Shown: positions 34,930 through 43,232 of the stretch, piece after piece | Layout: the number at the start of each line of letters is the position of its first letter | Position numbering within the stretch: the first letter of the stretch is position 1 | Notes under the pieces: generated by a model | The model's database searches: none | The model's input: only the letters and a program-made list of their open reading frames with translations | What the model was told of the DNA's origin: nothing | Made by a program: the position numbers and the translations under genes | Assembly (NCBI GenBank): GCA_035527715.1 | Contig: DATKZY010000175.1 | Coordinates: 28,669-92,668 of the forward strand | Direction of reading: 5' to 3' | Origin: DSUN01 sp035527715 | Lineage (GTDB): Bacteria; Planctomycetota; PUPC01; DSUN01 | Length of the DNA: 64,000 bases

Positions 34930-35020
34930 CCGAAACAGGATCGGCGCCGCGCCGCGTGCATGTCGCGGAGATGAAGATGCGGACGGTTTGCCAGGAGACA
35001 GTGGCGGGCACGCGGGGAAT
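34930..35020 (-). pseudogene. Second DUF4062 remnant upstream of the NACHT gene
   Basis: The minus strand gives WQTVRIFIS and, after a frame change, DMHAARRRSCFG. Together these are the DUF4062 start (TVR-[VI]-FIS...RDMHA-x-RD). The bases also resemble 28476-28530. There is no downstream continuation. Confidence 0.5.
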
Positions 35021-35202
35021 CCTCCTCGGTGGAGGCACATTCGCGGTATTTGCCTCCCGCGCAGATTACAGGCCGGAATCTCTCGTGTCAAGCGACTCCG
35101 CTTCTGAGGCGGCCCAAGCTCGCCAGCGGCGGCAGTTGTGTCGCATCCGTCGGGGCTCAAGACGACCCAGAAACCCTCGGGCGCGCCGGCACCCTGCCCA
35201 TT

Positions 35203-35230
35203 TGGCAACCCGACGCGGTCCGCCTATGAT
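35203..35230 (+). promoter_or_regulatory. Promoter ahead of the TIR fragment
   Basis: TTGGCA (35203-35208), 16-base spacer, TATGAT (35225-35230). GGAGG lies near 35258 before the GTG at 35270. Confidence 0.5.
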
Positions 35231-35269
35231 CCACGCGGCCGCGGAGCTCTTGCCCGCGGAGGGTCGCCC

Positions 35270-35590
35270 GTGCCCTGCGACCTCTTCATCAGCCACTCGC
35301 GGCGCGATAACGCTCAGGGGCGCATCAGCGAGTTGGTCGAGCGGATCAAGGCCGACTTCGCGGCCTTCATCGCCTCGGTCAGGAACTGGCGGAGGATGTC
35401 CCGGGCGCGGGCCTCCACGGCCGTGCGAAGCCCGATCTTGCGCGTGCGCTCGGTGACCGACATCGACCCGAGCCGCACGCATTGCAGCGAGAATCCGATG
35501 CCAAGGGGTCCGGCTGCCGTCGGCGCCTTTGTGGACGGGCGGGCCGAAGGCTGTGGAAAGGAGGCCATCGTGGCCAAGCTCGAAGCGTAG
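35270..35590 (+). pseudogene. Truncated TIR-domain gene
   Basis: From the GTG the protein reads VPCDLFISHSRRDN then ISELVERIKADFAAF, the first strand and helix of a TIR domain. After about 34 residues homology stops at about 35371, where an unrelated fragment on the other strand begins. The frame runs on to 35590 without meaning. Promoter and ribosome-binding site are intact. Confidence 0.6.
35371..35463 (-). pseudogene. Fragment of a MacB/FtsX-type ABC permease
   Basis: 31 residues, MSVTERTRKIGLRTAVEA then RARDILRQFLTEA, match the signature of FtsX-domain permeases (V-x-ERTREIGLRKAVGARRRDIL-x-QFL). Nothing else of the gene remains. Confidence 0.55.
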
Positions 35591-35596
35591 GAGAAC

Positions 35597-35625
35597 TTGA
35601 CACCCGTCGTGTGGCGGGGTATCTA
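35597..35625 (+). promoter_or_regulatory. Promoter for the secreted NHL protein
   Basis: TTGACA (35597-35602), 17-base spacer, TATCTA (35620-35625). It closely matches the promoter at 23193, including flanking CC and TGG. Confidence 0.5.
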
Positions 35626-35772
35626 TGGCAGAGGCGGCGCTCTTCTTGCCCGCGACCTGCGGCGCTTTCCAGCCGGCGTTCACAGACCACGATGGCCCGA
35701 AGCGCACACTACTCAGGCGCCCGCCGTGCCCAAGAAGGTCTGACGACGTGCAGTCTCTGGGGGCAACGGATA

Positions 35773-38316
35773 GTGAAACCTGCAATCTGCCTGGCTCTGG
35801 CGGCGACAGCGGTCTTGTCTGTGGCATCCGGAGGAGAAGTCGGGTTCGTCGCAAGACCCACCACGAAAAGGTCTGGTGACAGGACGGTCATCTCGTTCGC
35901 GGTCAACGTCACGACCGACGTCGAGGTGGCGATCCTCGATGCCAAGGGGAAGGTGGTCAGGCACCTGGCCGCCGGCGTGCTCGGCGGGAAGAACCCGCCT
36001 CCGCTGCCGCTCAAGGCCGGGCTGTCCCAAGGCCTGGAGTGGGATGGGAAGGACGACTGCGGGAAGCCGGCGGCCGACCCTGCCGCGCTTTCCGTACGCG
36101 TCCGGGCGGGGATGGGCGTGTCGCTGGAGCGCGTTGTCGGCGGGGACCCCTACGCCTTCTATTCCAGGGAAATGGGGCAGGGTGATCATGCCGCCTGGAG
36201 AATCACAGGCCTGGAAGCCAAGCCGGACGGCAGCGTGTACGTCATGGGGAACGCCAACAACTACGGGCCGCCAACGATCCGCCAGTACGATGCGATGGGG
36301 GACTATCGGCGCACGCTGTTTCCACTCCCCGCGGGGAAGCCGATCGAGGACCTGAAAGGCTGGGGCGTGAACGTCAGGGGGGACGGAACCTATTCGCCGA
36401 AGTACAACGACCTGAGCTCCCCCGCCATGAGCACAACCCTGATCAGCGCGACCCGGGGCGGATGCGCGAGTCTGCTCCCGACGCCTGACAAGGACAGGCT
36501 GACGCTGCGAAGCCGAGACCATCGCCTGATGACGATCGGCACGGACGGCACGCTGCGCGAGTACCGTCCAGGGCCTGCCTTCGCCGACCCGCCCGTCCCC
36601 AAGGAGGGACTCCTCGGCCCGTTCTTCTCCGCCTGCTCTCCGGACGGAAGAGCCATGTACGTGAGCGGGCCGTTCTCATGCGACAACAGGTACGGCTCTG
36701 TCCTGGCCGTGCACACCAAGGGCTTCTGGCGCGACGGGCAGGTGTGGAAGGTTGACCTGGCCACGCGAAAGGTCAGCGTGTTCTTCGCGCTGGATGAAAG
36801 CGAGGTCATGGGCGATCTTGTTGCGCGCGGCAGTTCGCCGATAGCCGACTCCAAGTCCAACCCGTATGCCGCCTTTCACGGCGTCGCGGTGGATGCCGAT
36901 CATCACATATTTGTCTGCGACCGCCAGAACAAGCGCGTCGTTGTCCTGGACCACGACGGCAAGATCATCCGCGAAATCCCGGTCATGTACCCGGATGCCA
37001 TTGCGCTTCATCCGACGTCGAAGGCGCTCTACGTGACGACCCGCGTCGGCAACTATCACAGGAAGGGGGAGCTGAAGCTCCTGAAATTCAACGACTGGAC
37101 GAAGGACGCCGAGCCGGCCGTTACATTGCCCTTGTGTCCGGTCGGCACGTATCGCCAGAACTCATTCCTGGCGGTGTGCGAGAACAAGGGGGATGTCCTG
37201 GTCTGGGTCGCGTACACCACGCTTCCAGTCCGCATCTACCGGGACAGGGGCGCGGCCCTCGAACTGGTCAAGGACTTCTACGAGGCGGGCCCGCAGCGCG
37301 CCCTGGACCTGCAGCATATCGCGGTGGACCGGGAGACGGAGGACGTCTATGTCTCCGATGGCTTCGGGTCCTGTTTCCGGATCAGCGACTGGAAGGCCCC
37401 CCGGTTCGTGCGATGCATGAGGGACGAGAAGAATCCGCTTCCGGCGGTGAGCCTGGCGATTGATGCCCGCAACCGCCGTCTCTATGCGCACTCCCACATG
37501 AGCGCCGTACTGCGGTACAAGATGGAAGGCCAATACTTCCCCCCGGACCCGGTGGGCGAGTCGGGAAGCAACGCCGTCACGCCGCGCCTGTGCAACGACT
37601 GGCGGATCGGCCTGGGCTTTGGCGACAGGGGACTGGCCGTCGCTCCCGACGGGGGCCTGGCCACATTGGGGGCGATCCTGAACGGAAGGGGGGATGACTA
37701 CACCGGATACCTGCATTTCTTCAAAGCCGACGCTGCCAGGACGCCCTGGCAGCCGCTCTTCTTCAAGGGCTTTGGCAAGGCCCGCTCCGGCGGCATCCGG
37801 TTCGATCTCCGGGGCAACCTGTACGTGGGCAAGTACGAAGGTAAGCCGAAGGACCCGCCGAGCGGGTTCGAAAAGGACAGCAACTTCATCGGCAGCATGG
37901 GCCGCATCTACAAGTTCGCCCCCACCGGATCGGCCGAGAGCGGCAACCTGTTCCCAACGGAACCCGCCGCGCCGGCGAAGATCTATGATGTTCACTACGG
38001 TTCCATCGGGCCGGTGTTCGGCAGGACCCCTCGCTTTGGGGTAGACAGATATGGCCGGATCTACTACCCGACGTCGCTTCTGCCCCGGGTGTCGGTGATG
38101 GACAATGAGGGCAACGGGATTCTCAGCTTCGGCACCTACGGCAACCGCGATTCCATGGGCGGCCTGGAGGGCGACCTGGTGCCCACCCGGGACATCCCCA
38201 TGGCCTGGCCCAACAGCGTGGAGGTGACGGATGACTACATCTACGTGGGAGACCTGGTGAACATCAGGCTGCTTCGAGTCCGGAAGACCTTCCAGCTCGA
38301 CAGTTCGCGCCCGTGA
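35773..38316 (+). CDS. Secreted NHL-repeat protein with FlgD-like N-terminal domain
   Basis: 847 residues from the GTG at 35773, which gives a clean signal peptide (MKPAICLALAATAVLSVASG). Residues about 25-130 resemble a FlgD Ig-like domain (VEVAILDAKGKVVRHLAAG, GLEWDGKDDCGKP). The rest has NHL-type blades: HGVAVDADHHIFVCDRQNKR, IAVDRETEDVYVSDGFG, FGVDRYGRIYYPTSLLPRVS. The ligand is unknown. An in-frame ATG at 35692 gives a longer, arginine-rich start without a signal and is less likely. Confidence 0.72.
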   Translation: MKPAICLALAATAVLSVASGGEVGFVARPTTKRSGDRTVISFAVNVTTDVEVAILDAKGKVVRHLAAGVLGGKNPPPLPLKAGLSQGLEWDGKDDCGKPAADPAALSVRVRAGMGVSLERVVGGDPYAFYSREMGQGDHAAWRITGLEAKPDGSVYVMGNANNYGPPTIRQYDAMGDYRRTLFPLPAGKPIEDLKGWGVNVRGDGTYSPKYNDLSSPAMSTTLISATRGGCASLLPTPDKDRLTLRSRDHRLMTIGTDGTLREYRPGPAFADPPVPKEGLLGPFFSACSPDGRAMYVSGPFSCDNRYGSVLAVHTKGFWRDGQVWKVDLATRKVSVFFALDESEVMGDLVARGSSPIADSKSNPYAAFHGVAVDADHHIFVCDRQNKRVVVLDHDGKIIREIPVMYPDAIALHPTSKALYVTTRVGNYHRKGELKLLKFNDWTKDAEPAVTLPLCPVGTYRQNSFLAVCENKGDVLVWVAYTTLPVRIYRDRGAALELVKDFYEAGPQRALDLQHIAVDRETEDVYVSDGFGSCFRISDWKAPRFVRCMRDEKNPLPAVSLAIDARNRRLYAHSHMSAVLRYKMEGQYFPPDPVGESGSNAVTPRLCNDWRIGLGFGDRGLAVAPDGGLATLGAILNGRGDDYTGYLHFFKADAARTPWQPLFFKGFGKARSGGIRFDLRGNLYVGKYEGKPKDPPSGFEKDSNFIGSMGRIYKFAPTGSAESGNLFPTEPAAPAKIYDVHYGSIGPVFGRTPRFGVDRYGRIYYPTSLLPRVSVMDNEGNGILSFGTYGNRDSMGGLEGDLVPTRDIPMAWPNSVEVTDDYIYVGDLVNIRLLRVRKTFQLDSSRP

Positions 38317-39265
38317 CATGGGCTCGAACCGGGGAGCCAGTAGTTACCTCCCACAGAACAACAGAGCGTCGCTGTTCACCGCGGTTGGCTGGAGTCTGTC
38401 ATGGAAACACTACCCTTCTGATCCCGCGGAGGCCCAACCACGTCGCTTGCGCTCGGGGCTGGATCGCGTCTGACGCGTTCCGGCCTCCAGCGTCCAGGCG
38501 TGCAGACGACGGAGAACAGATCTCATTGGTCGCCGCGGCCAGTTCCCAAGAGGGGATCCGCTCCCAGTGTTTTGCCCGTGTGGTCAGTGGGGCGCGCCGG
38601 TCTTGTCAGCAGTCTTCGTGAAGTGCCGCGAGCGTATCGCGCGGCTCAGCCGGCCCCCCGTGCCGCCGCGAACCCTCCAGTTCATGCTCTGACGGTGTCC
38701 CTGGGGAATGCTCTGACGGCTCCAGGGTCTATGCGCGCGCACGCTGTGTCGCCAATCTGCCACGAGGCCCCGCTACTTCGGTGGGCGGCGTGTGCTCTCG
38801 ACCTCGCTCGGGCCAGGCCCCACGCCGCGAAATCCCGATCACCCGATGCCCAGCACCGCTTCGCGGTCCACAGATTCCCACAGATTCGCACGGAGAGGGG
38901 AACAACAGCGCGCGGGTCTCAGAGCCTGACTGTGGCCCTTCTGGATCTGTGACAATCTGTGGACGCGTCTTCTCCGTACCCGACCACCGAACACCGAGGA
39001 ATTCCCACCGCGGATTACGCGGATGGCCGCGGATGGGACAAGCCGGCAGGGCGTGCATACTTGCACGCGGAACCGACCTCGAAACCGGTTTGCCACACAG
39101 GGGCCACAGAGGGGGCCAAAGAGAGTCAGCAGAGAACAGCCTCACCACAGATTGCACTGATTCCACGGATGGGCACGGATGAGGCCGTGCCTCCGGCCCT
39201 ACTGCCCGTGAAAAATGTAGAATGACGGGCTGACACCATCATCCCCCCATCATCCCTTGACACCA
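38317..39265. other. Repeat-rich intergenic region
   Basis: No gene is supported. The stretch holds degenerate CCACAGATT, CGGATTACGCGGATG and CCACAGAGGG motifs from about 38870 to 39185, the GCGTGC hairpin repeat at 39051-39068, and a CATCATCCCC tract near 39237. These are common dispersed motifs in PVC intergenic DNA. Confidence 0.5.
39051..39068. repeat. GCGTGC-ATACTT-GCACGC hairpin repeat, copy 1
   Basis: 6-bp stem, 6-base loop, followed by GGAAC. A second copy with loop ATACTC is at 40974-40991, also followed by GGAAC. Confidence 0.5.
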
Positions 39266-39916
39266 CTATCCCCCATAGGCCCTTCGCGCGAGGACACAGG
39301 CCAGCTGACCGGACACCCACAATGTTTCGATGTCATAGCCTTGCCGTCTGAGGAGCCGCTCAAGCTTGGCCGGCGGCAGGATGCCATAGTAGTAGTTTCC
39401 ACGAGAAGTCTTGAGGATCCACCCGTCGAGGTACTTGACCGATCCCTTCGCGGATGCCATTCTCTTGAAGTCAGAGTTCCTGAACTGAGTGACGAAGAGA
39501 CAGTGACCGCCCCGCGAGAGACCAGAAAGGATCGCCCGAAGAAGAGAGCAACGCTCGCGCACTGAAGGAATTGCGGATATCACATTTGCGCACAATGCCA
39601 AGCCGTACGTGCTCTTGTCGCTCAGGAACTCCCTGGGCGTCATGGCCCTTGCGTTCGGCCAATGCTCTGAGATGTAGCAACGCACACTTGTCAACTCCCC
39701 CAGAATCCGCTGTCTCCGTTCCAGTTGGAGAGCGGAGTCAATCAGGGTTAATCGCTTGCACCGCTGGGCGAGGATCGGCGCATAGCGCAGTTTTCCGCAA
39801 CCGTAATCGAGGCCATTGCACACCGGGTTATGTGCCAGCAACCACTCGCGCACCGCTCTCGCGGCCTGTGAGGCAGGCTTCGCGGCATTCTCTGTCCGAA
39901 TCTCAATCCCTCTCAC
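39266..39916 (-). CDS. Class I SAM-dependent methyltransferase
   Basis: 216 residues from the GTG at 39916. The SAM motif GLDYGCGKLRYAPIL lies near residue 36, followed by LTLIDSALQLE (acidic end of strand 2), then CANVISAIPSVRERCSLLRAIL and GGHCLFVTQF. The substrate is unknown. A GTG at 39928 with GAGGTG nearby is an alternative start. It begins one base after the stop of the membrane gene, so the two form a pair. Base use is less GC-rich than in the neighbours. Confidence 0.7.
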   Translation of the reverse strand: MRGIEIRTENAAKPASQAARAVREWLLAHNPVCNGLDYGCGKLRYAPILAQRCKRLTLIDSALQLERRQRILGELTSVRCYISEHWPNARAMTPREFLSDKSTYGLALCANVISAIPSVRERCSLLRAILSGLSRGGHCLFVTQFRNSDFKRMASAKGSVKYLDGWILKTSRGNYYYGILPPAKLERLLRRQGYDIETLWVSGQLACVLARRAYGG

Positions 39917-39917
39917 T

Positions 39918-40619
39918 CTATAACGCACGGAACACCTCGGCCACCGCCTCTGCGGTGTCCTCCTGCGCCATGATCTGCTGAACTTCTTGGTACGCATACC
40001 GTCGGCAGCCCCGCATTATGCCCTTGAGTACCGCCGTCAGCAACGCCACGGTCACCAAAGCGCCACAGGCTTCTGCAGGTTGCCCAGAGATGATCAGCAC
40101 TATTCCCGTCGTCGCCGCGATGACTGCGGCTTCCACCACCACCCAGTACCAGCACCACTGATCCAGCGCCATCGTCACGTAATGTGGGTCGATGCGTGTG
40201 CGGCTAGGGTCAGAACTTGCATACTTGTAGAAAACGCGGTGCATTAGGTCGTTCCTTCGCCTTGAGATCTCCGGCACCTTATCCACTGGCAACGAGACAC
40301 CCGAAGCTAGCGCCATGGGCATCAGGATCTCGTGGACATCAAAAGCCGCGCGAATCCCCAGGATGTCGGAAACCCTGTCATGCAGTTTGAAAATCCGACT
40401 TAAGCCGGTGAACACAACTGCCACCAGGAAGGCCCCCACGCCAATGGTTATGCTTGCCCACGTCACGGTTGAAGAGCCCCAATCAAGCAACCTATCGAGC
40501 TTCGGCACCCTCGATGCCAAGTACATCACTGCAATCAGGCTGAAGCAGAAATTGAAGAAACCGATTTTCCGAAGCATCTTTGAGTAACTACTAACGGTCC
40601 CAAATGGGTTGATGTCCAT
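39918..40619 (-). CDS. Membrane protein paired with the methyltransferase
   Basis: 233 residues with four hydrophobic segments: about 19-37, 51-72, 155-176 and 182-202. A cytoplasmic-looking central part contains DVHEILMPMALASGV and SRRRNDLMHRVFYKY. The family is not recognised. GAGGAG lies 10 bases before the ATG. Lower GC than the surroundings suggests acquisition. A role as membrane effector alongside a modifying enzyme is possible but speculative. Confidence 0.6.
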   Translation of the reverse strand: MDINPFGTVSSYSKMLRKIGFFNFCFSLIAVMYLASRVPKLDRLLDWGSSTVTWASITIGVGAFLVAVVFTGLSRIFKLHDRVSDILGIRAAFDVHEILMPMALASGVSLPVDKVPEISRRRNDLMHRVFYKYASSDPSRTRIDPHYVTMALDQWCWYWVVVEAAVIAATTGIVLIISGQPAEACGALVTVALLTAVLKGIMRGCRRYAYQEVQQIMAQEDTAEAVAEVFRAL

Positions 40620-40855
40620 GTGTTGAATGCTCCTCGGGAGTTGTCCTGGCTCAGCGTGAATTGGGCAAACGGCCCTCGGAAATCAGAGGCTCGGACGGAC
40701 GACTGGCCTTCGGCCAGTCACCATTCGACAAGCTTAGGGTGCCCGCGTGCGTTTCAACGGCCGGATGGAGTGTAGGCGTCTCTTTCCGGTTTGTCAAGAG
40801 CTTCTGCGGGTCGGGTGCGAGGCGGAATTGCAGGTGAACGCGGGCGGCATGGCCG

Positions 40856-40876
40856 CCACCGAGCTTGCCTCGGTGG
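40856..40876. repeat. Pentaloop hairpin repeat, copy 3
   Basis: CCACCGAG-CTTGC-CTCGGTGG: 8-bp stem and 5-base loop. Same family as 2485-2505 and 2693-2717. The 40620-41023 spacer otherwise holds the promoter and the GCGTGC repeat. Confidence 0.55.
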
Positions 40877-40893
40877 GCACGCGGGTCGCGCGG

Positions 40894-40922
40894 TTGCAGC
40901 GGCGGCGGGGCGGGGCTATACT
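40894..40922 (+). promoter_or_regulatory. Sigma70 promoter for the sigma54 activator gene
   Basis: TTGCAG (40894-40899), 17-base spacer, TATACT (40917-40922). It drives the activator from a leader of about 95 bases. Confidence 0.55.
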
Positions 40923-40973
40923 AGGGCGGTGGGGGACGATGGGGGGGGCCGCGAGGACAGTCGGCAGTGTAGG

Positions 40974-40991
40974 GCGTGCATACTCGCACGC
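40974..40991. repeat. GCGTGC-ATACTC-GCACGC hairpin repeat, copy 2
   Basis: Same stem and flank as 39051-39068, one loop change. It lies in the leader of the activator gene. Confidence 0.5.
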
Positions 40992-41023
40992 GGAACGAGC
41001 CGCAGGGAATGTGCAGGTGGGCG

Positions 41024-42577
41024 ATGGGCGCTGAAGAGAAGCAGGACGACCGCAGGGAAGCTCGGGGCGAGGGGCGGCCCGAAGGGCACGCCGCGTCCCC
41101 GCTCCACCACAGGCCGCGGAGGGAGGGGGTGGTGCGGGTGGAGGGGGCGGACCTGCTGAAGCTGGTCCGCGACGCGGAGGGGCACGTGCACCTGCCGGGG
41201 GCACAGGCCGCGCCCGGGGCGCCGGCAACTCGCCCAATCGCTCGCGGGCCCGCCGACGAGCGGTTCTTCCGGGTGATCCTGGACAGCATCGCCGACGGGG
41301 TGTTCACGGTGGACAGGAACTGGAATATCACGTCGTTCAACCGTGCGGCGGAGGTGATCACGGGCATCCCGCGGGAGAAGGCGGTGGGGTGGAAGTGCCA
41401 CGACGTGTTTCACGCGAACATCTGCCAGACGGCGTGCGCGCTCCGACACACGATGGAGACGGGGGAGCCGGTGGTGGACCAGCCCGTGAACATTGTGGAC
41501 GGGAAGGCCCGCGTGGTGCCGGTGCGCATCAGCACGGCGGTGCTGCGCGACGAGGAGGGGGATATCGTGGGCGGGGTGGAGACGTTCCGCGACGTGTCGG
41601 CGATCGAGGAGCTGCGCAAGGAGGTCGCCCGGCAGTACACGTTCGAGGACATCGTCAGCAAGAACCACCGCATCCAGGAGATCTTCAACATCCTGCCCGA
41701 CATCGCGGAGAGCGACAGCACGGTGCTCGTCGAGGGGCCGAGCGGGTCGGGCAAGGAGCTGTTCGCCCGGGCCATCCACAACCTGAGCGCGCGTGGCGAC
41801 AAGCCGCTCGTGGTGGTGAACTGCGGGGCGCTGCCCGATACGCTGCTGGAGAGCGAGCTGTTCGGCTACATGGCCGGGGCGTTCACGGACGCCAAGCGCG
41901 ACAAGCCCGGCCGCATCGCTCTGGCCGAGGGGGGGACGCTGTTCCTCGACGAAGTCGGCGACATGTCCCCCGCGCTCCAGGTGCGGCTGCTGCGGGTGCT
42001 TCAGCAGCGGGAGTACGAGCCGCTCGGCGCCACCGTGCCCGCCAAGGCCGACGTGCGGGTCATCGCGGCCACGAACAGGAGGCTGGCCGACCTCGTCAGA
42101 AGTGGCGTCTTCCGCGAGGATCTCTTCTACCGCCTCAATGTCCTCAAGATCGAGCTTCCGCGGCTCGCGGAGCGCCGCGAGGATATCCCGTTGCTCGTGG
42201 ACCACTTCCTCGAGCGCCTGAGCCTGCGGCAGGGGCGTCCCGCGCCGCGGGTCTCCGATGACGTCCTGGGGCTGTTGCTCCGCCACGACTTCCCGGGGAA
42301 TGTGCGCGAGTTGGAGAACATCCTCGAACACGCCTTCGTGCTGTGCCGAGAGGGGGACATTCGCCGCGCCTGCCTGCCACCCGAGTTCCTTCGGGAAGTG
42401 GAGCATATCGAGAGCACACTGGCGCCCCCGGGGAGCATCGAGGAGAATGAGGCCCGCCTCATCCGCGAGGCCCTCGCCCGCCACAGCGGCCACCGCAGCA
42501 AGGCCGCGGCCGACCTCCACATTCATCCCTCCACCCTCTGGCGGAAGATGAAGCGGTACGGCATCCGGTATCCCTGA
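41024..42577 (+). CDS. PAS-domain sigma54-dependent transcriptional activator
   Basis: 517 residues. The PAS domain spans about 75-190 (FFRVILDSIADGVFTVDRNW) with three cysteines, C125, C134 and C138, in a C-x8-C-x3-C pattern. The AAA+ domain follows: Walker A GPSGSGKE, ELFGYMAGAFTDAKRDKPGR (GAFTDA in place of GAFTGA), Walker B GGTLFLDEVGDM and FREDLFYRLNVL. A Fis-type helix-turn-helix ends it (HRSKAAADLHIHPSTLWRKM). It would activate sigma54 promoters; the one at 42779 is the obvious target. An ATG at 41009 is an alternative start. Confidence 0.88.
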   Translation: MGAEEKQDDRREARGEGRPEGHAASPLHHRPRREGVVRVEGADLLKLVRDAEGHVHLPGAQAAPGAPATRPIARGPADERFFRVILDSIADGVFTVDRNWNITSFNRAAEVITGIPREKAVGWKCHDVFHANICQTACALRHTMETGEPVVDQPVNIVDGKARVVPVRISTAVLRDEEGDIVGGVETFRDVSAIEELRKEVARQYTFEDIVSKNHRIQEIFNILPDIAESDSTVLVEGPSGSGKELFARAIHNLSARGDKPLVVVNCGALPDTLLESELFGYMAGAFTDAKRDKPGRIALAEGGTLFLDEVGDMSPALQVRLLRVLQQREYEPLGATVPAKADVRVIAATNRRLADLVRSGVFREDLFYRLNVLKIELPRLAERREDIPLLVDHFLERLSLRQGRPAPRVSDDVLGLLLRHDFPGNVRELENILEHAFVLCREGDIRRACLPPEFLREVEHIESTLAPPGSIEENEARLIREALARHSGHRSKAAADLHIHPSTLWRKMKRYGIRYP

Positions 42578-42629
42578 GTCTTCCGTCGCTTCCCTTCAGG
42601 CTTCTCCGTCCTCCCGATGCGGGCGCAGG

Positions 42630-42682
42630 GCCATTGCATGATGCAATGGCCATTGCAGAGCGCGACTGCGGTATGCAATGCC
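42630..42682 (+). promoter_or_regulatory. Palindromic upstream activator sites (ATTGCAT half-sites)
   Basis: GCCATTGCAT-G-ATGCAATGGC (42630-42650) is an exact 10-bp-arm palindrome. TGCAATGGCCATTGCA (42642-42657) is a second, overlapping one. Another half-site TGCAATGCC lies at 42674-42682. The sites lie about 100-150 bases upstream of the -24 element, the normal distance for enhancer binding. Confidence 0.65.
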
Positions 42683-42778
42683 GCGGCGGAACCGCCCGTT
42701 CCATCAGCGGGTCGTCAGAGTTCGCATCCAATTGGCAGTTCAGTACTTGTGGGGATCAAGGCGCGGTTCTGTGTAGAC

Positions 42779-42794
42779 TGGCACGCCGTGTGCT
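42779..42794 (+). promoter_or_regulatory. Sigma54 (-24/-12) promoter of the metallocofactor cluster
   Basis: TGGCAC-GCCGT-GTGCT matches TGGCAC-N5-TTGCW at all but one fixed position. GG and GC are exactly 10 bases apart. The ATG of the first gene is 28 bases downstream. Confidence 0.7.
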
Positions 42795-42821
42795 TCGTGC
42801 TCCCTGTCGGAGACGGTGATC

Positions 42822-43214
42822 ATGAAAGTCGCAATCCCGCTCTTCGGCAGCCGCGTCTCCCCTCGCTTCGATTCCGGTGCCCAACTGCTGGTCGCAGAGG
42901 TGGAGGATGGAGCAGTTGGGGCAGCGGAGCAAGTGACCGATGCGGCAGGGAATCCGCTCCAGCGCGTGGCCCACCTGCGGGAGCTTGAGGTGGACACCGT
43001 GATTTGCGGCGCGGTGACGGAGTTCCTGCTACGGCACCTGGCCGCGAATGGGATTCGCGTGTTTCCGTGGGTGTTCTGCGAGGCCGGCGAGGCGCTCGAG
43101 GCACTGGCACACGGCGAGCTTCCCGCATCGCCTCCGCCAGGAGCGGGGCGCGCGCGGGGCCGGGGCCGTCGCCGCCGACGCATGGGCAGCGGGCGCCCTC
43201 GCTGGTCTCCCTGA
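42822..43214 (+). CDS. NifX/NifB-type cofactor-binding domain protein
   Basis: 130 residues. The first 100 match the dinitrogenase iron-molybdenum cofactor biosynthesis fold: MKVAIPLFGSRVSPRFDSG, LLVAEVEDGAV, LRELEVDTVICGAVTEFLL and GIRVFPWVF. The fold binds Fe-S or Mo-containing clusters. An Arg/Gly-rich tail follows. No nif structural genes are present, so the role is in general metallocluster handling. It is the first gene after the sigma54 promoter. Confidence 0.8.
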   Translation: MKVAIPLFGSRVSPRFDSGAQLLVAEVEDGAVGAAEQVTDAAGNPLQRVAHLRELEVDTVICGAVTEFLLRHLAANGIRVFPWVFCEAGEALEALAHGELPASPPPGAGRARGRGRRRRRMGSGRPRWSP

Positions 43215-43232
43215 CGTCAAGGAGGTGTGACC

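Noticed and set aside
35482..35772. N-terminal extension of the secreted NHL protein frame
   Set aside because: It is arginine-rich and crosses the promoter at 35597. The GTG at 35773 gives a proper signal peptide.
38500..38952. 150-codon frame in the repeat-rich spacer
   Set aside because: Low-complexity composition, no family motifs, and it crosses degenerate dispersed repeats.
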